From: Microvirga puerhi
GTDB lineage: Bacteria > Pseudomonadota > Alphaproteobacteria > Rhizobiales > Beijerinckiaceae
Assembly: GCF_020089865.1 (NCBI RefSeq)
Contig: NZ_JAIRBM010000002.1
Span: 1-64,000, forward strand
Length of the DNA stretch: 64,000 nt
Reading direction: 5' to 3'
Shown one piece after another: positions 51,611 through 63,058 of the stretch. Position numbers and translations under genes: made by a program. The notes below the pieces were generated by a model. That model did no database searches and was not told the DNA's origin. It saw only the letters and a list, made by a program, of their open reading frames with translations. The stretch's first letter is position 1. Every line of letters starts with the position of its first letter.

Positions 51611-52681
51611 ATGGCTAATGTATCGATCCGCAACATCCGGAAGTCCTTCGGGTCCGTTGCCATCATCAAAGGTGTCGACGTTGACATTGACGACGGCGAG
51701 TTCGTCATCCTCGTCGGGCCTTCAGGCTGCGGAAAGTCGACTTTGCTTCGAATGATCGCCGGCCTGGAGGACATCACCGATGGGGAAATCCGCATCGGTC
51801 CGCGAGTCGTGAACGACGTTCCGCCGAAGGATCGCGACATCGCCATGGTGTTCCAGAACTATGCCCTCTATCCGCATATGACGGTCGCCGACAACATGGC
51901 CTTCTCGCTCAAGCTCAAGGGCACGCCCCAGGCCGAGAAGACGAAGCGCGTTCAGGATGCCGCCGCCTCCCTCGGCCTCCTGCCGTTGCTCGACCGTTAT
52001 CCGCGCCAGCTCTCCGGCGGCCAGCGCCAGCGTGTCGCCATGGGCCGCGCTATCGTACGCGATCCGCAGGTGTTCCTGTTCGACGAGCCGCTCTCCAATC
52101 TCGACGCCAAGCTCAGGGTGCAGATGCGCGCCGAGATCAAGGAGCTTCACCAGCGCCTGAAGACCACGACGGTCTACGTCACCCACGACCAGATCGAGGC
52201 GATGACCATGGCCGACAAGATCGTGGTGATGCATGACGGGATCGTAGAGCAGATCGGGGCCCCGCTCGAGCTCTACGACCGCCCGGCAAACAGGTTCGTT
52301 GCCGGCTTCATCGGCTCGCCGGCCATGAACTTCCTCGATGGTGTCCTGACGGACGGTGGGCTGCGCCTGCCCAGCGGCGCGGTGCTGTCCCTCGACGGCC
52401 AGCCGGCGCTGCCGGCCGGATCGAAGGCGACCTACGGGGTTCGCCCGGAGCACCTGCAGATTGTCCCGGCCGGAACCCCCGGTGCAATTCCGGCCGAGGT
52501 TGCCGTAGTCGAGCCGACGGGATCGGACACGACCGTGATCGCCAAGGCGGAGGGCGGGAACCTGACAATCGTCGTGCGGGACCGGGTCGCCCTCAGGCCG
52601 GGGGAGGCCGTCGCGCTGCAGCCGGTCGCCCGGCAGGTGCATCTTTTCGACGAGCGCGGGCAGCGCGTCGCAGGCCTTTGA
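51611..52681 (+). CDS. UgpC/MsmK-type ABC transporter ATP-binding protein
   Basis: A 356-residue sugar importer ATPase. Walker A '[20 protein letters not shown]', signature '[16 protein letters not shown]', Walker B '[27 protein letters not shown]' and the C-terminal TOBE/OB region with '[11 protein letters not shown]' and '[13 protein letters not shown]' are complete. It energises the two permeases upstream. It is the last gene of the operon that begins with the PP2C-like gene. Confidence 0.94.
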   Translation: MANVSIRNIRKSFGSVAIIKGVDVDIDDGEFVILVGPSGCGKSTLLRMIAGLEDITDGEIRIGPRVVNDVPPKDRDIAMVFQNYALYPHMTVADNMAFSLKLKGTPQAEKTKRVQDAAASLGLLPLLDRYPRQLSGGQRQRVAMGRAIVRDPQVFLFDEPLSNLDAKLRVQMRAEIKELHQRLKTTTVYVTHDQIEAMTMADKIVVMHDGIVEQIGAPLELYDRPANRFVAGFIGSPAMNFLDGVLTDGGLRLPSGAVLSLDGQPALPAGSKATYGVRPEHLQIVPAGTPGAIPAEVAVVEPTGSDTTVIAKAEGGNLTIVVRDRVALRPGEAVALQPVARQVHLFDERGQRVAGL

Positions 52682-52808
52682 CGCTAGGGAACAGAACGGT
52701 GATGCTGCGGTAATCCGAGGGATAAAGGACACTATAACGCAAACGTGAGAGCATCTTGGGCGTGCTCGGGTGTACCCATGTTAACTCGGTTTCGAGCGAG
52801 GTGCCGTC

Positions 52809-53753
52809 GTGTTGATCCGTCGTCCCGCAGACATCCTGCCCTCCGAGATCACCCCTCGGAGTGTCTATCTCAATAGGCGCCAGCTTCTCGGCGGGGCCGC
52901 AGGCCTCGCGCTGGCGGCCGGCCTTTCCGGAAGGGGACAGGCGGCGACCTTGGAAACGGTGAAGAGCCCGTTGTCGACGGACGAGAAGCTCACAAGTCTC
53001 CAGGACGTTACGAGCTACAATAATTATTATGAATTCGGCGTCGACAAGGGCGCTCCTGCGACCTACGCCAAGACCCTCAAGACATCTCCCTGGACCGTGA
53101 AGGTCGATGGCCTCGTCGGCAAGCCCGGGGAGTTCTCGGTCGAGGATCTCATCAAGTCCTCGACCCTCGAGGAGCGGATCTATCGGATGCGCTGCGTCGA
53201 GGGCTGGTCCATGGTGATCCCCTGGGACGGTTTCCCTCTGGCGGACCTGATCAAGCGCGTCGAGCCGCTCGGAAACGCGAAATACGTGGCCTTCGAGACG
53301 GCCTATCGGCCGGAGGAGATGCCGGGCCTGCAATCCATGTTCCCGGTTCTCGACTGGCCCTACGTGGAGGGATTGCGCCTGGACGAAGCGATGAACCCGC
53401 TCGCTATTCTTGCCGTCGGTCTCTACGGAGAGCGGCTGCAGAACCAGAACGGCGCTCCCATTCGCCTCGTCGTGCCGTGGAAATACGGCTTCAAGGGCAT
53501 CAAATCGATCACGCGGATCAGCTTTGTCGAAAAGCAGCCTGTAACGTCCTGGAATAAGCAGGCTTCGGACGAATATGGCTTCTACGCTAACGTGAATCCG
53601 AACGTCGATCACCCGCGCTGGAGCCAGGCGACCGAGCGGCGGATCGGGGAGGGCGGGCTCTTCGTGAAGCGCCGGCCGACGCTTCTCTTCAACGGCTATG
53701 CCGAGCAGGTGGCGCAGCTCTATTCCGGCATGGACCTCCGGAAGTTCTACTGA
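52809..53753 (+). CDS. msrP: protein-methionine-sulfoxide reductase catalytic subunit
   Basis: A 314-residue periplasmic molybdopterin enzyme that repairs oxidised methionine in envelope proteins. The N-terminus has a Tat-type signal ('[20 protein letters not shown]', residues about 22-45). '[23 protein letters not shown]' holds the Mo-ligand Cys, and '[27 protein letters not shown]' is conserved in MsrP (YedY). It starts with GTG 52809 and is immediately followed by msrQ with a 1-bp overlap. The modABC genes just downstream would supply the molybdate it needs. Confidence 0.94.
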   Translation: MLIRRPADILPSEITPRSVYLNRRQLLGGAAGLALAAGLSGRGQAATLETVKSPLSTDEKLTSLQDVTSYNNYYEFGVDKGAPATYAKTLKTSPWTVKVDGLVGKPGEFSVEDLIKSSTLEERIYRMRCVEGWSMVIPWDGFPLADLIKRVEPLGNAKYVAFETAYRPEEMPGLQSMFPVLDWPYVEGLRLDEAMNPLAILAVGLYGERLQNQNGAPIRLVVPWKYGFKGIKSITRISFVEKQPVTSWNKQASDEYGFYANVNPNVDHPRWSQATERRIGEGGLFVKRRPTLLFNGYAEQVAQLYSGMDLRKFY

Positions 53754-54409
53754 TGGACGCCCGCAGCCCGCGCGGAGCGGCGAAGAGCGGCTTTGCCGTT
53801 CCCCAGGTGCCGAAGATCGCCCTCTACCTCGTCGGCCTCATTCCGGCGGCGTGGCTGTTCTACCATGGCATCAACGACAATCTCGGCGCCGATCCCATGC
53901 GCTACCTGGAGCAGTCGCTGGGGTTATGGGCCCTGCGCTTCCTGGTGGCGACGCTCGCCGTCACGCCCCTGCGCCAGATCCTCAACGTCAATCTGCTGCG
54001 CTATCGGCGTGCGCTGGGCCTGCTCTGCTTTTATTACGCAGTCCTGCATCTCACGACTTATCTCGTCCTCGATCAGGGTTTGGATTTCGCAGCGATCTGG
54101 GCGGATATCGTGAAGCGGCCCTACATCACGATCGGTATGGCGACCTTCATCATTCTGATCCCACTGGCAGCGACGTCGAACAATGCCGCGATCCGCCGGC
54201 TCGGCGGGCAGGTCTGGGCGAAGATACACCGTCTCGTCTACGTCGCGGCCATCGGCGCGGTGCTCCATTTCCTGCTGGTCGTGAAGTCCTGGCCGCCGGA
54301 GCCGCTGGTCTATACGGCCATCGTCCTCGCCCTGCTGGGATACCGCCTCATCCGATCCCTCTACAGGAAGATCGCACCGCAGCCCCGTTCCCCCCGTCGC
54401 GCCGCTTGA
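53753..54409 (+). CDS. msrQ: heme-binding membrane subunit of the methionine sulfoxide reductase
   Basis: A 218-residue membrane protein of the ferric-reductase-like family with about six helices. It passes electrons from the quinone pool or flavin reductase to MsrP. Seen are 'ALYLVGLIPAAWLFYHGINDNLGADPMRYLEQSLGLWALRFLVATLAVTPLRQ', 'RALGLLCFYYAVLHLTTYL' and 'GGQVWAKIHRLVYVAAIGAVLHFLLVVKSW', which include the His residues for heme. The start overlaps the msrP stop by one base. Confidence 0.93.
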   Translation: MDARSPRGAAKSGFAVPQVPKIALYLVGLIPAAWLFYHGINDNLGADPMRYLEQSLGLWALRFLVATLAVTPLRQILNVNLLRYRRALGLLCFYYAVLHLTTYLVLDQGLDFAAIWADIVKRPYITIGMATFIILIPLAATSNNAAIRRLGGQVWAKIHRLVYVAAIGAVLHFLLVVKSWPPEPLVYTAIVLALLGYRLIRSLYRKIAPQPRSPRRAA

Positions 54410-54458
54410 AGCCCCGTGGACCGCTCCGTTAGGATATGGGCGGACCTTCGGCGATAGG

Positions 54459-55280
54459 ATGGACCTCATGAAACGCGCTTTCGACACCGGAACAGGCTTT
54501 CTGCGGTCTGTGCTGATCGCCGCCGCGGTCCTGCTCAGCGCCTCGCTTCCGATGGTCGCGCAGGAGAGAAGCGTCGTGGTTTTTGCGGCCGCGAGCCTCA
54601 AGAACTCCTTGGACAATGCCGCTGGCGCCTGGCAGCGCGAGACGGGAAAGAAGGCGGTCATTTCCTATGCCGGCAGCAATGTTCTGGCCAAGCAGATCGA
54701 AGCGGGAGCGCCAGCCGATCTCTTCTTCTCGGCGGATCTCGACTGGATGGACTATGCCGCCTCGAAGAACCTGATCGAGCCGCGGTCGCGCATTACCCTT
54801 CTCGGCAACGCCCTCGTGCTCGTCGCCCCTAAGGACGATGCCCGCGACCTCACTCTTGGTCCAAACGCCGATCTCGTCGGTGCCTTGAAGGATGGGCGCC
54901 TGGCGATGGGTCAGGTGGAGGCCGTTCCGGCTGGAAAATACGGCAAGGCGGCGCTGGAGAAGTTGGGTCTCTGGGACAGTGTCAAGGATCGCATCGCGCA
55001 GGTCGATAACGTCCGCGCTGCGCTGGTTCTTGTGGCGCGGGGCGAGGCGCCGCTCGGTATCGTCTACCGCACGGATGCAGCGTCCGATCCGAGCGTCAGG
55101 ATCGTTGCGACCTTTCCCGAAGGAAGCCATCCGCCGATTGCCTATCCCATCGCTCTGACCAAAGCCTCCACGAACCCGGATGCAAGAGGCTTCCTCGATT
55201 TCCTGCGTTCTGCGAAGGCGAAGCGCTTCTTCGAGCAGCAAGGGTTCTCCATCATCGATAAGCCGGTCTCGGGTTCTTGA
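54459..55280 (+). CDS. modA: molybdate ABC transporter substrate-binding protein
   Basis: A 273-residue periplasmic molybdate binder. After a signal peptide (about residues 1-34, ending 'ASLPMVAQE') come 'RSVVVFAAASLKNSLDNAAGAWQRETGKKAVISYAGSNVLAKQIEAGAPADLFFSADLDWMDYAA', the oxyanion Ser residues included, and 'LGIVYRTDAASDPSVRIVATFPEGSHPPIAYPIALTK'. Either ATG 54459 or 54468 could start it. It heads the modABC operon and adjoins the molybdoenzyme msrPQ. Confidence 0.93.
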   Translation: MDLMKRAFDTGTGFLRSVLIAAAVLLSASLPMVAQERSVVVFAAASLKNSLDNAAGAWQRETGKKAVISYAGSNVLAKQIEAGAPADLFFSADLDWMDYAASKNLIEPRSRITLLGNALVLVAPKDDARDLTLGPNADLVGALKDGRLAMGQVEAVPAGKYGKAALEKLGLWDSVKDRIAQVDNVRAALVLVARGEAPLGIVYRTDAASDPSVRIVATFPEGSHPPIAYPIALTKASTNPDARGFLDFLRSAKAKRFFEQQGFSIIDKPVSGS

Positions 55281-55975
55281 GCGAGTGGCTTTCCCCTGAA
55301 GAGTGGTCAGCGGTTACCTTAAGCCTGAAGGTCGCCACGACCGCGATGGTTGGTAGCGTTGTGCCAGGGATCGCCGTTGCGATGCTGCTGGCCCGCGGAC
55401 GCTTTTGGGGACGTCACCTTCTCGACGCCGTCGTTCATCTCCCCCTGATTCTTCCGCCGGTGGCGGTGGGTTATGTTCTTCTGCTGACCTTCGGTCGCCG
55501 CGGGCCGGTCGGTGCATTTCTGGCGGAGCATTTCGGCATCGTGTTCTCCTTCCGCTGGACCGGCGCGGCGCTGGCCTGCGCCATCATGGGTTTTCCCCTC
55601 CTGGTCCGCGCCATCCGGCTGTCCATCGAGGCGGTGGATCGCAAGCTCGAGCGAGCAGGGGAGACGCTGGGCGCTCATCCGATCTTTGTCTTCCTGCTCG
55701 TGACCCTCCCCCTGATCCTGCCCGGCATTCTCGCTGGCATGGTGCTTAGCTTCGCCAAGGCGATGGGTGAGTTCGGCGCGACAATCACCTTCGTGTCCAA
55801 CATCCCCGGTGAGACGCAGACCCTGCCGTCGGCCATCTACACCTTCACGCAGGTCCCGGGCGGGGAGAGCGGCGCACTTCGTCTCACCCTCGTCTCCGTC
55901 CTCCTGTCGCTTGCGGCCCTCTGGGGTTCTGAGTGGCTGGCACGGCGCGTCCGGCGGAGGCTGTCGGTCGGATGA
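55277..55975 (+). CDS. modB: molybdate ABC transporter permease
   Basis: A 232-residue permease with five helices. 'LSPEEWSAVTLSLKVATTAMVGSVVPGIAVAMLLARGRFWGR', 'LPLILPPVAVGYVLLLTFGRRGPVG' and 'GEFGATITFVSNIPGETQTLPSAIYTFTQVPGGE' are ModB signatures. It starts with TTG, overlapping the modA stop (TTGA), so translation is coupled. Its end overlaps modC by 4 bp. Confidence 0.94.
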   Translation: MSEWLSPEEWSAVTLSLKVATTAMVGSVVPGIAVAMLLARGRFWGRHLLDAVVHLPLILPPVAVGYVLLLTFGRRGPVGAFLAEHFGIVFSFRWTGAALACAIMGFPLLVRAIRLSIEAVDRKLERAGETLGAHPIFVFLLVTLPLILPGILAGMVLSFAKAMGEFGATITFVSNIPGETQTLPSAIYTFTQVPGGESGALRLTLVSVLLSLAALWGSEWLARRVRRRLSVG

Positions 55976-57084
55976 CCCTCGACGTCGACATCAAGCATCG
56001 TCAGGGGAGCTTCACGCTTCATGCCCAGTTCCATTCGGAAGGGCGTCTGACCGCGCTGTTCGGACGCTCCGGTGCCGGAAAGACGACGCTGGTCAATGCC
56101 ATCGGCGGTCTCGTCCGCCCTTCGGAAGGGCGGATCTCGGTGAATGGCCGCGTGCTGTTCGATGCCGGGCAAGGCATTGATGTTCCGATCCATCGTCGCC
56201 GGATCGGCTACGTCTTCCAGGAAGGGCGTCTGTTCCCCCACCTGACCGCGCGGCAGAACCTTCTCTTCGGCCGCTGGTTCACGCCCCGGAAGGACAGGCG
56301 CGCCGATTTCGACCGCATGGTGGCGCTGCTCGGCATCGAGCATCTCCTGTCCCGCAGGCCTCCCACCTTGTCCGGTGGCGAGAAGCAGAGGGTCGCCATC
56401 GGCCGGGCGCTTCTGGCCGATCCGCTCCTGCTCCTCATGGACGAGCCGCTCGCGTCGCTGGACGAGGAGAGGAAAGCGGAAATCTATCCCTATATCGAGC
56501 GGCTGCGCGACGACGGGCGTGTCCCCATCGTGCTCGTCAGCCATTCGGTGCCGGAAATCGCGCGCCTTGCGACGTCGGTGGTGGTGCTCTCAGAGGGCCG
56601 CGTGGCGGCGTCCGGGCAGGCCGCGGAAATCTTGCGTCGCAGCGATCTCTTTCCGCACCATGACATCGCCGAAGCCGGTGCTCTCCTCGAAACACGCGTG
56701 CTGCGTCATGAGGATGCGTTTGCGCTCACGCTTCTCGAAACGCGTGCGGGTCCGTTGACGGTTCCGCGCCTGGCGCTGCCTGCCGGTTGTCCGTTGCGGG
56801 TGCGCATCCGCGCGCGCGACGTGATCCTCTCCCTCGAACAGCCCCACGCGATGAGCGCCTTGAATGTTCTGCCCTGTCGTATCACTGCTCTGACGGCGTC
56901 GGGCGGGCCGGGTGTCGACGTGAGCCTCGATTGTGGAGGTCAGGGGCTCATGGCCCGTGTCACCCGCAAGTCGGTCGAGGACCTTGGCCTAGCGCCGGGC
57001 GTTGTGGTCTACGCCATCGTCAAAAGCGTCGCGCTGGACAGGGACGTCGTCACGCAGGCGCCCCGTGGCGAGGACGGCCCTTAA
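55972..57084 (+). CDS. modC: molybdate ABC transporter ATP-binding protein
   Basis: A 370-residue ATPase with Walker A 'GRSGAGKTTLVNAIGGL', 'RRIGYVFQEGRLFPHLTARQNLLFG', signature 'LSGGEKQRVAIGRAL', Walker B 'LLLMDEPLASLD' and a C-terminal TOBE domain from about residue 290 ('MSALNVLPCRITALTA' and 'VTRKSVEDLGLAPGVVVYAIVKSVALD') that can bind molybdate and regulate transport. The start ATG overlaps modB (ATGA). Confidence 0.94.
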   Translation: MTLDVDIKHRQGSFTLHAQFHSEGRLTALFGRSGAGKTTLVNAIGGLVRPSEGRISVNGRVLFDAGQGIDVPIHRRRIGYVFQEGRLFPHLTARQNLLFGRWFTPRKDRRADFDRMVALLGIEHLLSRRPPTLSGGEKQRVAIGRALLADPLLLLMDEPLASLDEERKAEIYPYIERLRDDGRVPIVLVSHSVPEIARLATSVVVLSEGRVAASGQAAEILRRSDLFPHHDIAEAGALLETRVLRHEDAFALTLLETRAGPLTVPRLALPAGCPLRVRIRARDVILSLEQPHAMSALNVLPCRITALTASGGPGVDVSLDCGGQGLMARVTRKSVEDLGLAPGVVVYAIVKSVALDRDVVTQAPRGEDGP

Positions 57085-57161
57085 AGGGTTGCACGCCGGG
57101 CCAGGGGGTGTAGCTTGCGCCGGGAAAATTCCATTCCAAATTGCATTCCAAGAGGCAGGTC

Positions 57162-58427
57162 ATGAACGATCAATTCCGGAACCCGTCCGAAGCCACGACT
57201 CATGAGCAGCGCCTCGACCGGCTGGCCGAGGTGGCCGTGCGGGTCGGCCTCGGCTTGAAGCCGGGCCAGGAGGTCGTCATGACGGCGCCTCTGGAGACGG
57301 TCGCCCTCGCGCGGCGGATTACGGAGCATGCTTACAAGGCCGGTGCCTCGCTGGTCACGACCCTCTTCTCGGACGAGGAAGCGACGCTCATGCGGTTCCG
57401 CTACGGTCACGAGGAGACGTTCGATGCCGCCTCCGCCTGGCTCTACGAGGGCATGGCTTCGGCCTTCAAGAACGGGGCTGCCCGCCTGGCGATCGTCGGT
57501 GAGGATCCCTCGCTTCTGGCGCAGCAGGATCCGGAAAAGGTCTCCCGCGCCAACCGGGCGCGCTCGAAGGCCTATATGCCGGCCCTGAACCTGATCGCCG
57601 GCTTCGACACCAACTGGACCATCGTGTCCGCGGCCACGCCCGCCTGGGCGAAGGCCGTGTTTCCGAACGATCCGGAGGATGTCGCGCTGGCCAAGCTGTG
57701 GGACGCGATCTTCGCCGCCTCCCGGGTCGACGCAAAGGATCCCATCGCGGCCTGGCAGGGGCACAATGCCAACCTCCAGACGCGCACTCGAATGCTGAAT
57801 GCCAAGAACTATGCGGCGCTGCATTTCAAGGGACCCGGCACCGATCTGCGAGTAGGCCTCGCCGATGGGCACGAGTGGAATGGCGGCTCGGCGAAGGCCA
57901 AGAACGGCATCGTCTGCAATGCCAATATTCCGACCGAGGAGGTCTTCACCACTCCGCACAAGGATCGGGTCGACGGAATGGTGACGAGCACGAAACCGCT
58001 CTCCTACCAGGGCACCCTGATCCAAGACATCCAGGTCCGGTTCGAAGGCGGCAAGATCGTCGAGAGCAAGGCGCGGACTGGTGAGGCGGTTCTGAAAAAG
58101 GTTCTGGAAACCGACGAGGGCGCGCGCCGACTGGGCGAGGTCGCTCTCGTGCCCAATTCGTCACCGATTTCCCAGAGCGGGCTTCTTTTCCTGAACACGC
58201 TGTTCGATGAAAACGCCTCGAGCCATATCGCTCTAGGCCAAGCCTACAGCAAATGCATCAAGGGCGGCGGCCAGATGAGCGAGGAGCAGCTTGCTTCCTG
58301 CGGCGCGAACAAGAGCCTCATTCACATTGACTGGATGATCGGCTCCGGTCAGGTCGATGTCGACGGAATCACGGCCGATGGCCGTTCCGAGCCGCTCATG
58401 CGCGGGGGCGAGTGGGTAACGGCGTAA
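57162..58427 (+). CDS. M29 family aminopeptidase
   Basis: A 421-residue metallo-aminopeptidase of the AmpS/AmpT type that removes N-terminal residues from peptides. 'DRLAEVAVRVGLGLKPGQEVVMTAPLETVALARRITEHAYKAGASLVTTLF', 'RVGLADGHEWNGGSAKAKNGIVCNANIPTEEVFTTPHKDRVDGMV' and 'LGQAYSKCIKGG', with the metal Glu/His/Asp cluster at 'HIDWMIGSGQVDVDGI', match M29. ATG 57162 follows AAGAGGCAGGTC. It may process peptides delivered by the importer downstream (inference). Confidence 0.92.
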   Translation: MNDQFRNPSEATTHEQRLDRLAEVAVRVGLGLKPGQEVVMTAPLETVALARRITEHAYKAGASLVTTLFSDEEATLMRFRYGHEETFDAASAWLYEGMASAFKNGAARLAIVGEDPSLLAQQDPEKVSRANRARSKAYMPALNLIAGFDTNWTIVSAATPAWAKAVFPNDPEDVALAKLWDAIFAASRVDAKDPIAAWQGHNANLQTRTRMLNAKNYAALHFKGPGTDLRVGLADGHEWNGGSAKAKNGIVCNANIPTEEVFTTPHKDRVDGMVTSTKPLSYQGTLIQDIQVRFEGGKIVESKARTGEAVLKKVLETDEGARRLGEVALVPNSSPISQSGLLFLNTLFDENASSHIALGQAYSKCIKGGGQMSEEQLASCGANKSLIHIDWMIGSGQVDVDGITADGRSEPLMRGGEWVTA

Positions 58428-58549
58428 CGCTCGAAGCGAGCCCGGTGTCGCACCTCGCTCATTTGAGCGTATTATTGCCCGCCCACCGGGCTGCCGGGCT
58501 TGACGGTGATAGGTGGTCACTGCGAAGTGGAGAGGTATCTAAAAGGTAC

Positions 58550-58579
58550 GGCCGCTCGACGTCGGTATGAGCGGCCTTT
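58550..58579 (+). terminator. hairpin upstream of the dipeptide importer ATPase gene
   Basis: GGCCGCTC and GAGCGGCC form an 8-bp stem with an 11-nt loop, then TTTC, 16 bp before the ATPase start. It may end the aminopeptidase transcript or attenuate the importer operon. Confidence 0.5.
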
Positions 58580-58594
58580 CGATGAGCAGGATTC

Positions 58595-60475
<1,881 letters not shown>

Positions 60476-60502
60476 CCAAAACTTTCAGAGGAGAGAACAG
60501 AA

Positions 60503-62026
60503 ATGAAAATGTCGACCACCCTCAAGGCGCTCGGCCTCGCGGCCACGGTCGCCCTGGCGCCGCTTGCGGCGCCGGCGCAGGCTGCCGGAACGATGAGCGT
60601 CGCCATCGCCCTCGATCCCGGCAGCTGGGATCCGATCGACACCTTCGTGGTCGACTGGTCGTCCGCCGCCAACAACATCTTCGATGGCCTCACCGCCCGC
60701 GGCGCCGACATGAAGCTCAAGCCCGGCCTCGCGACGAGCTGGGAGTTCCTCGACAACAACGGCCGCATCCGTTTCAAGCTGCGCGAGAACGTGAAGTTTC
60801 AGAACGGCGAGCCCTTCAATGCCGATGCCGTGAAGTTCACCTTCGACCGCCTGCTTGGAGACGAGGGCAAGAAGGGACCGCAGCAGTCGAACTACACCTC
60901 CATCGATCATGTGGAGGTCGTCGACGCCAATACGGTCGACTTCGTCATGAAGCAGCCCGATCCGGTGCTGCTCACCAAGCTCGCCGGCTATGGCGCGATG
61001 ATCGTTCCTCCGAAATACATTCAGGAGAAGGGCGACGACTACTTCAACACGCATCCGGTCGGCACCGGGCCGTACAAGTTCGTCAGCTACGAGCCCAAGG
61101 TCAGCCTGACCCTCGAAGCCTTCCCGGACCATTGGGGCGGGGCGCCGAAGCTCGACAAGCTCGTCTTCCGCATGATCGCGGAGGCCAATACGCAGATCGC
61201 CGAGCTCCAGGCGGGGCGGCTCGATGTCGCCACCCTTATCCCCTTCGGCCTTGCGCCAACGGTGGAGAAGGATCCGAAGCTCAGCCTCATCAGCATCACC
61301 GGCCCGACCGTCGTTGCGCTGCGTCTCAACACAAAGAACGGTATCACCAAGGACGTGAATGTCCGTAAGGCCCTGATCACCGGCATCGACCGCGACGCCA
61401 TCATCAAGGCGGTGCTGCTCGGCCATGCCAAGCCGATCGCCAGCTTCCAGGCCGACCTCTCCTTCGGCTACGATCCGAATCTGAAGCCGCTGTCCTTCGA
61501 CCTCGCCAAGGCGAAGCAGATGCTCCAGCAGGCTGGCGTGGCGGCCGGCGCGCCGATCAAGATCGACTTCCGCGGCAACGACGCGACCTTCCGTGAGGTG
61601 GCGCAGGCGGCGGCGGGCTATCTCCAGGCCCTGGGCCTCAAGGCCTCGCTCCAGCCCTACGAGACGCCGGTCCTGCTCAACGACATCATCCCGAACGGCA
61701 AGACCGACGAAGCCTGGCACAATGCCTGGGGCGGCTGGACGTTCGATTACGACAACACGGCCTACCTGATGTACCACTCGGGCGAGAAGTGGAATCCCTA
61801 CGACAAGGATCCCAAGCTCGATGCGATGCTCGAGAAGCAGCGCGGCATCTACGACGTGAAGGAGCGCGAGAAGATCCTGCAGGAGATCGCCCGCTACGTG
61901 GCCGACCAAGCACTCGAAATTCCGCTCTACAACCAGAACACCATCTACGGCGTGAACAAGCGGGTGAAGAACTTCGACGCTCCGGCGGATCGCCGCTTCC
62001 GCTTCACGGAAACGACGGTGGAGTAA
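60503..62026 (+). CDS. ABC transporter substrate-binding protein, family 5 (DppA-like)
   Basis: A 507-residue periplasmic binding protein. Signal peptide about 1-27, ending 'APAQAAG'. 'GTMSVAIALDPGSWDPIDTFVVDWSSAANNIFDGLT', 'RFKLRENVKFQNGEPFNADAVKFTFDRLL', 'VGTGPYKFVSYEPKVSLTLEAF' and 'LNTKNGITKDVNVRKALITGIDRDAIIKAVL' are family 5 landmarks. AGAGGAGAGAAC precedes ATG. The ligand is a peptide or related compound; the family also carries nickel and opines. Confidence 0.92.
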   Translation: MKMSTTLKALGLAATVALAPLAAPAQAAGTMSVAIALDPGSWDPIDTFVVDWSSAANNIFDGLTARGADMKLKPGLATSWEFLDNNGRIRFKLRENVKFQNGEPFNADAVKFTFDRLLGDEGKKGPQQSNYTSIDHVEVVDANTVDFVMKQPDPVLLTKLAGYGAMIVPPKYIQEKGDDYFNTHPVGTGPYKFVSYEPKVSLTLEAFPDHWGGAPKLDKLVFRMIAEANTQIAELQAGRLDVATLIPFGLAPTVEKDPKLSLISITGPTVVALRLNTKNGITKDVNVRKALITGIDRDAIIKAVLLGHAKPIASFQADLSFGYDPNLKPLSFDLAKAKQMLQQAGVAAGAPIKIDFRGNDATFREVAQAAAGYLQALGLKASLQPYETPVLLNDIIPNGKTDEAWHNAWGGWTFDYDNTAYLMYHSGEKWNPYDKDPKLDAMLEKQRGIYDVKEREKILQEIARYVADQALEIPLYNQNTIYGVNKRVKNFDAPADRRFRFTETTVE

Positions 62027-62080
62027 GGTCCTCAGCGCGGGCCTTTAGCGCCCCCGTTCATGGATCAATGACAAGAGCGA

Positions 62081-62098
62081 GCCCCGCGCGAGCGGGGC
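62081..62098 (+). terminator. hairpin after binding-protein gene
   Basis: GCCCCGC-GCGA-GCGGGGC, a 7-bp GC stem closed by a GCGA (GNRA) tetraloop, lies between the binding protein and the first permease. It probably acts as an mRNA stabiliser or weak attenuator, because no T-tract follows. Confidence 0.5.
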
Positions 62099-62132
62099 CG
62101 CTTCGGGACAAGAACAAGAACCGGATCACCAC

Positions 62133-63053
62133 ATGGCGGGCTTCATTCTCAAGCGATTGCTGCAGGCGATCTTCGTGGTTCTCGCCGTGACGCTGATCGT
62201 ATCCTTCGCCATTCGGCTGTCGGGCGATCCTGCGGTGATGCTGGCCGGCGGCAGCAACATCACCGAGAAGGACCTGCAGAATATCCGCCAGGCGCTTGGT
62301 CTCGAGCGTCCCTTTTACGTCCAATATCTCGCATTCCTGAAAGGCCTGCTGGTCGGGGATTTCGGGCGCAGCTTCATGGGCGGCACGCCTGTATCCCTTT
62401 TGATTTCCAAGGCGCTTCCGGCGACGTTGCTCCTGGCCTTTGCATCGCTCCTGCTTTCCATCGTCCTGTCGGTGCCGCTCGGCGTCCATGCCGCCGTGAA
62501 CCGTGGCCGCTGGCCGGATCAACTCATCCGCATTCTTTCTCTCGTCGGCTTGTCGTTCCCGAATTTCTGGCTGGCCATCATGATGGTGCTGTTCTTCTCC
62601 ATCACACTCGGACTCCTGCCGCCGAGCGGCATGGAGGGGCCCGAGAGCTTCATCATGCCGGCGCTGACCATGGGGATCATCCTCACGGCCACCAATGTGC
62701 GGCTGGTGCGCACCTCGATGCTCGAGACGCTCTCCCAGCAATACATCATGGTCGCCCGCTCGAAGGGGCTGAAGGACTGGGTCGTGCTCTACAAGCATGC
62801 CCTGCGCAATTCGGCGATTCCCCTTGTCACCTATATCGGGCTTCAGTTCGGCAGCCTCATCGGTGGTATCGTCATCGTCGAGCGGGTCTTCAATTGGCCC
62901 GGCATGGGAACGCTGGCCTTCGACGCGATCTCCGCCCGCGACTATCCGGTCCTGCAGGGATCGATCACGGTTCTCGCGCTCTTCATCGTTCTCATCAACC
63001 TCCTGGTCGATATCGCCTACGGGCTGATCGATCCGCGCATCCGGACGGAGTGA
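62133..63053 (+). CDS. ABC transporter permease (DppB-like)
   Basis: A 306-residue permease with six helices. 'FILKRLLQAIFVVLAVTLIVSFAIRLSGDPAVML' is the N-terminal segment, 'YVQYLAFLKGLLVGDFGRSFMGG' is the DppB signature, and 'YIMVARSKGLKDWVVLYKHALRNSAIPLVTYIGLQFG' is the EAA-type coupling loop. It is followed closely by its DppC partner. Confidence 0.93.
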   Translation: MAGFILKRLLQAIFVVLAVTLIVSFAIRLSGDPAVMLAGGSNITEKDLQNIRQALGLERPFYVQYLAFLKGLLVGDFGRSFMGGTPVSLLISKALPATLLLAFASLLLSIVLSVPLGVHAAVNRGRWPDQLIRILSLVGLSFPNFWLAIMMVLFFSITLGLLPPSGMEGPESFIMPALTMGIILTATNVRLVRTSMLETLSQQYIMVARSKGLKDWVVLYKHALRNSAIPLVTYIGLQFGSLIGGIVIVERVFNWPGMGTLAFDAISARDYPVLQGSITVLALFIVLINLLVDIAYGLIDPRIRTE

Positions 63054-63058
63054 CGCTC

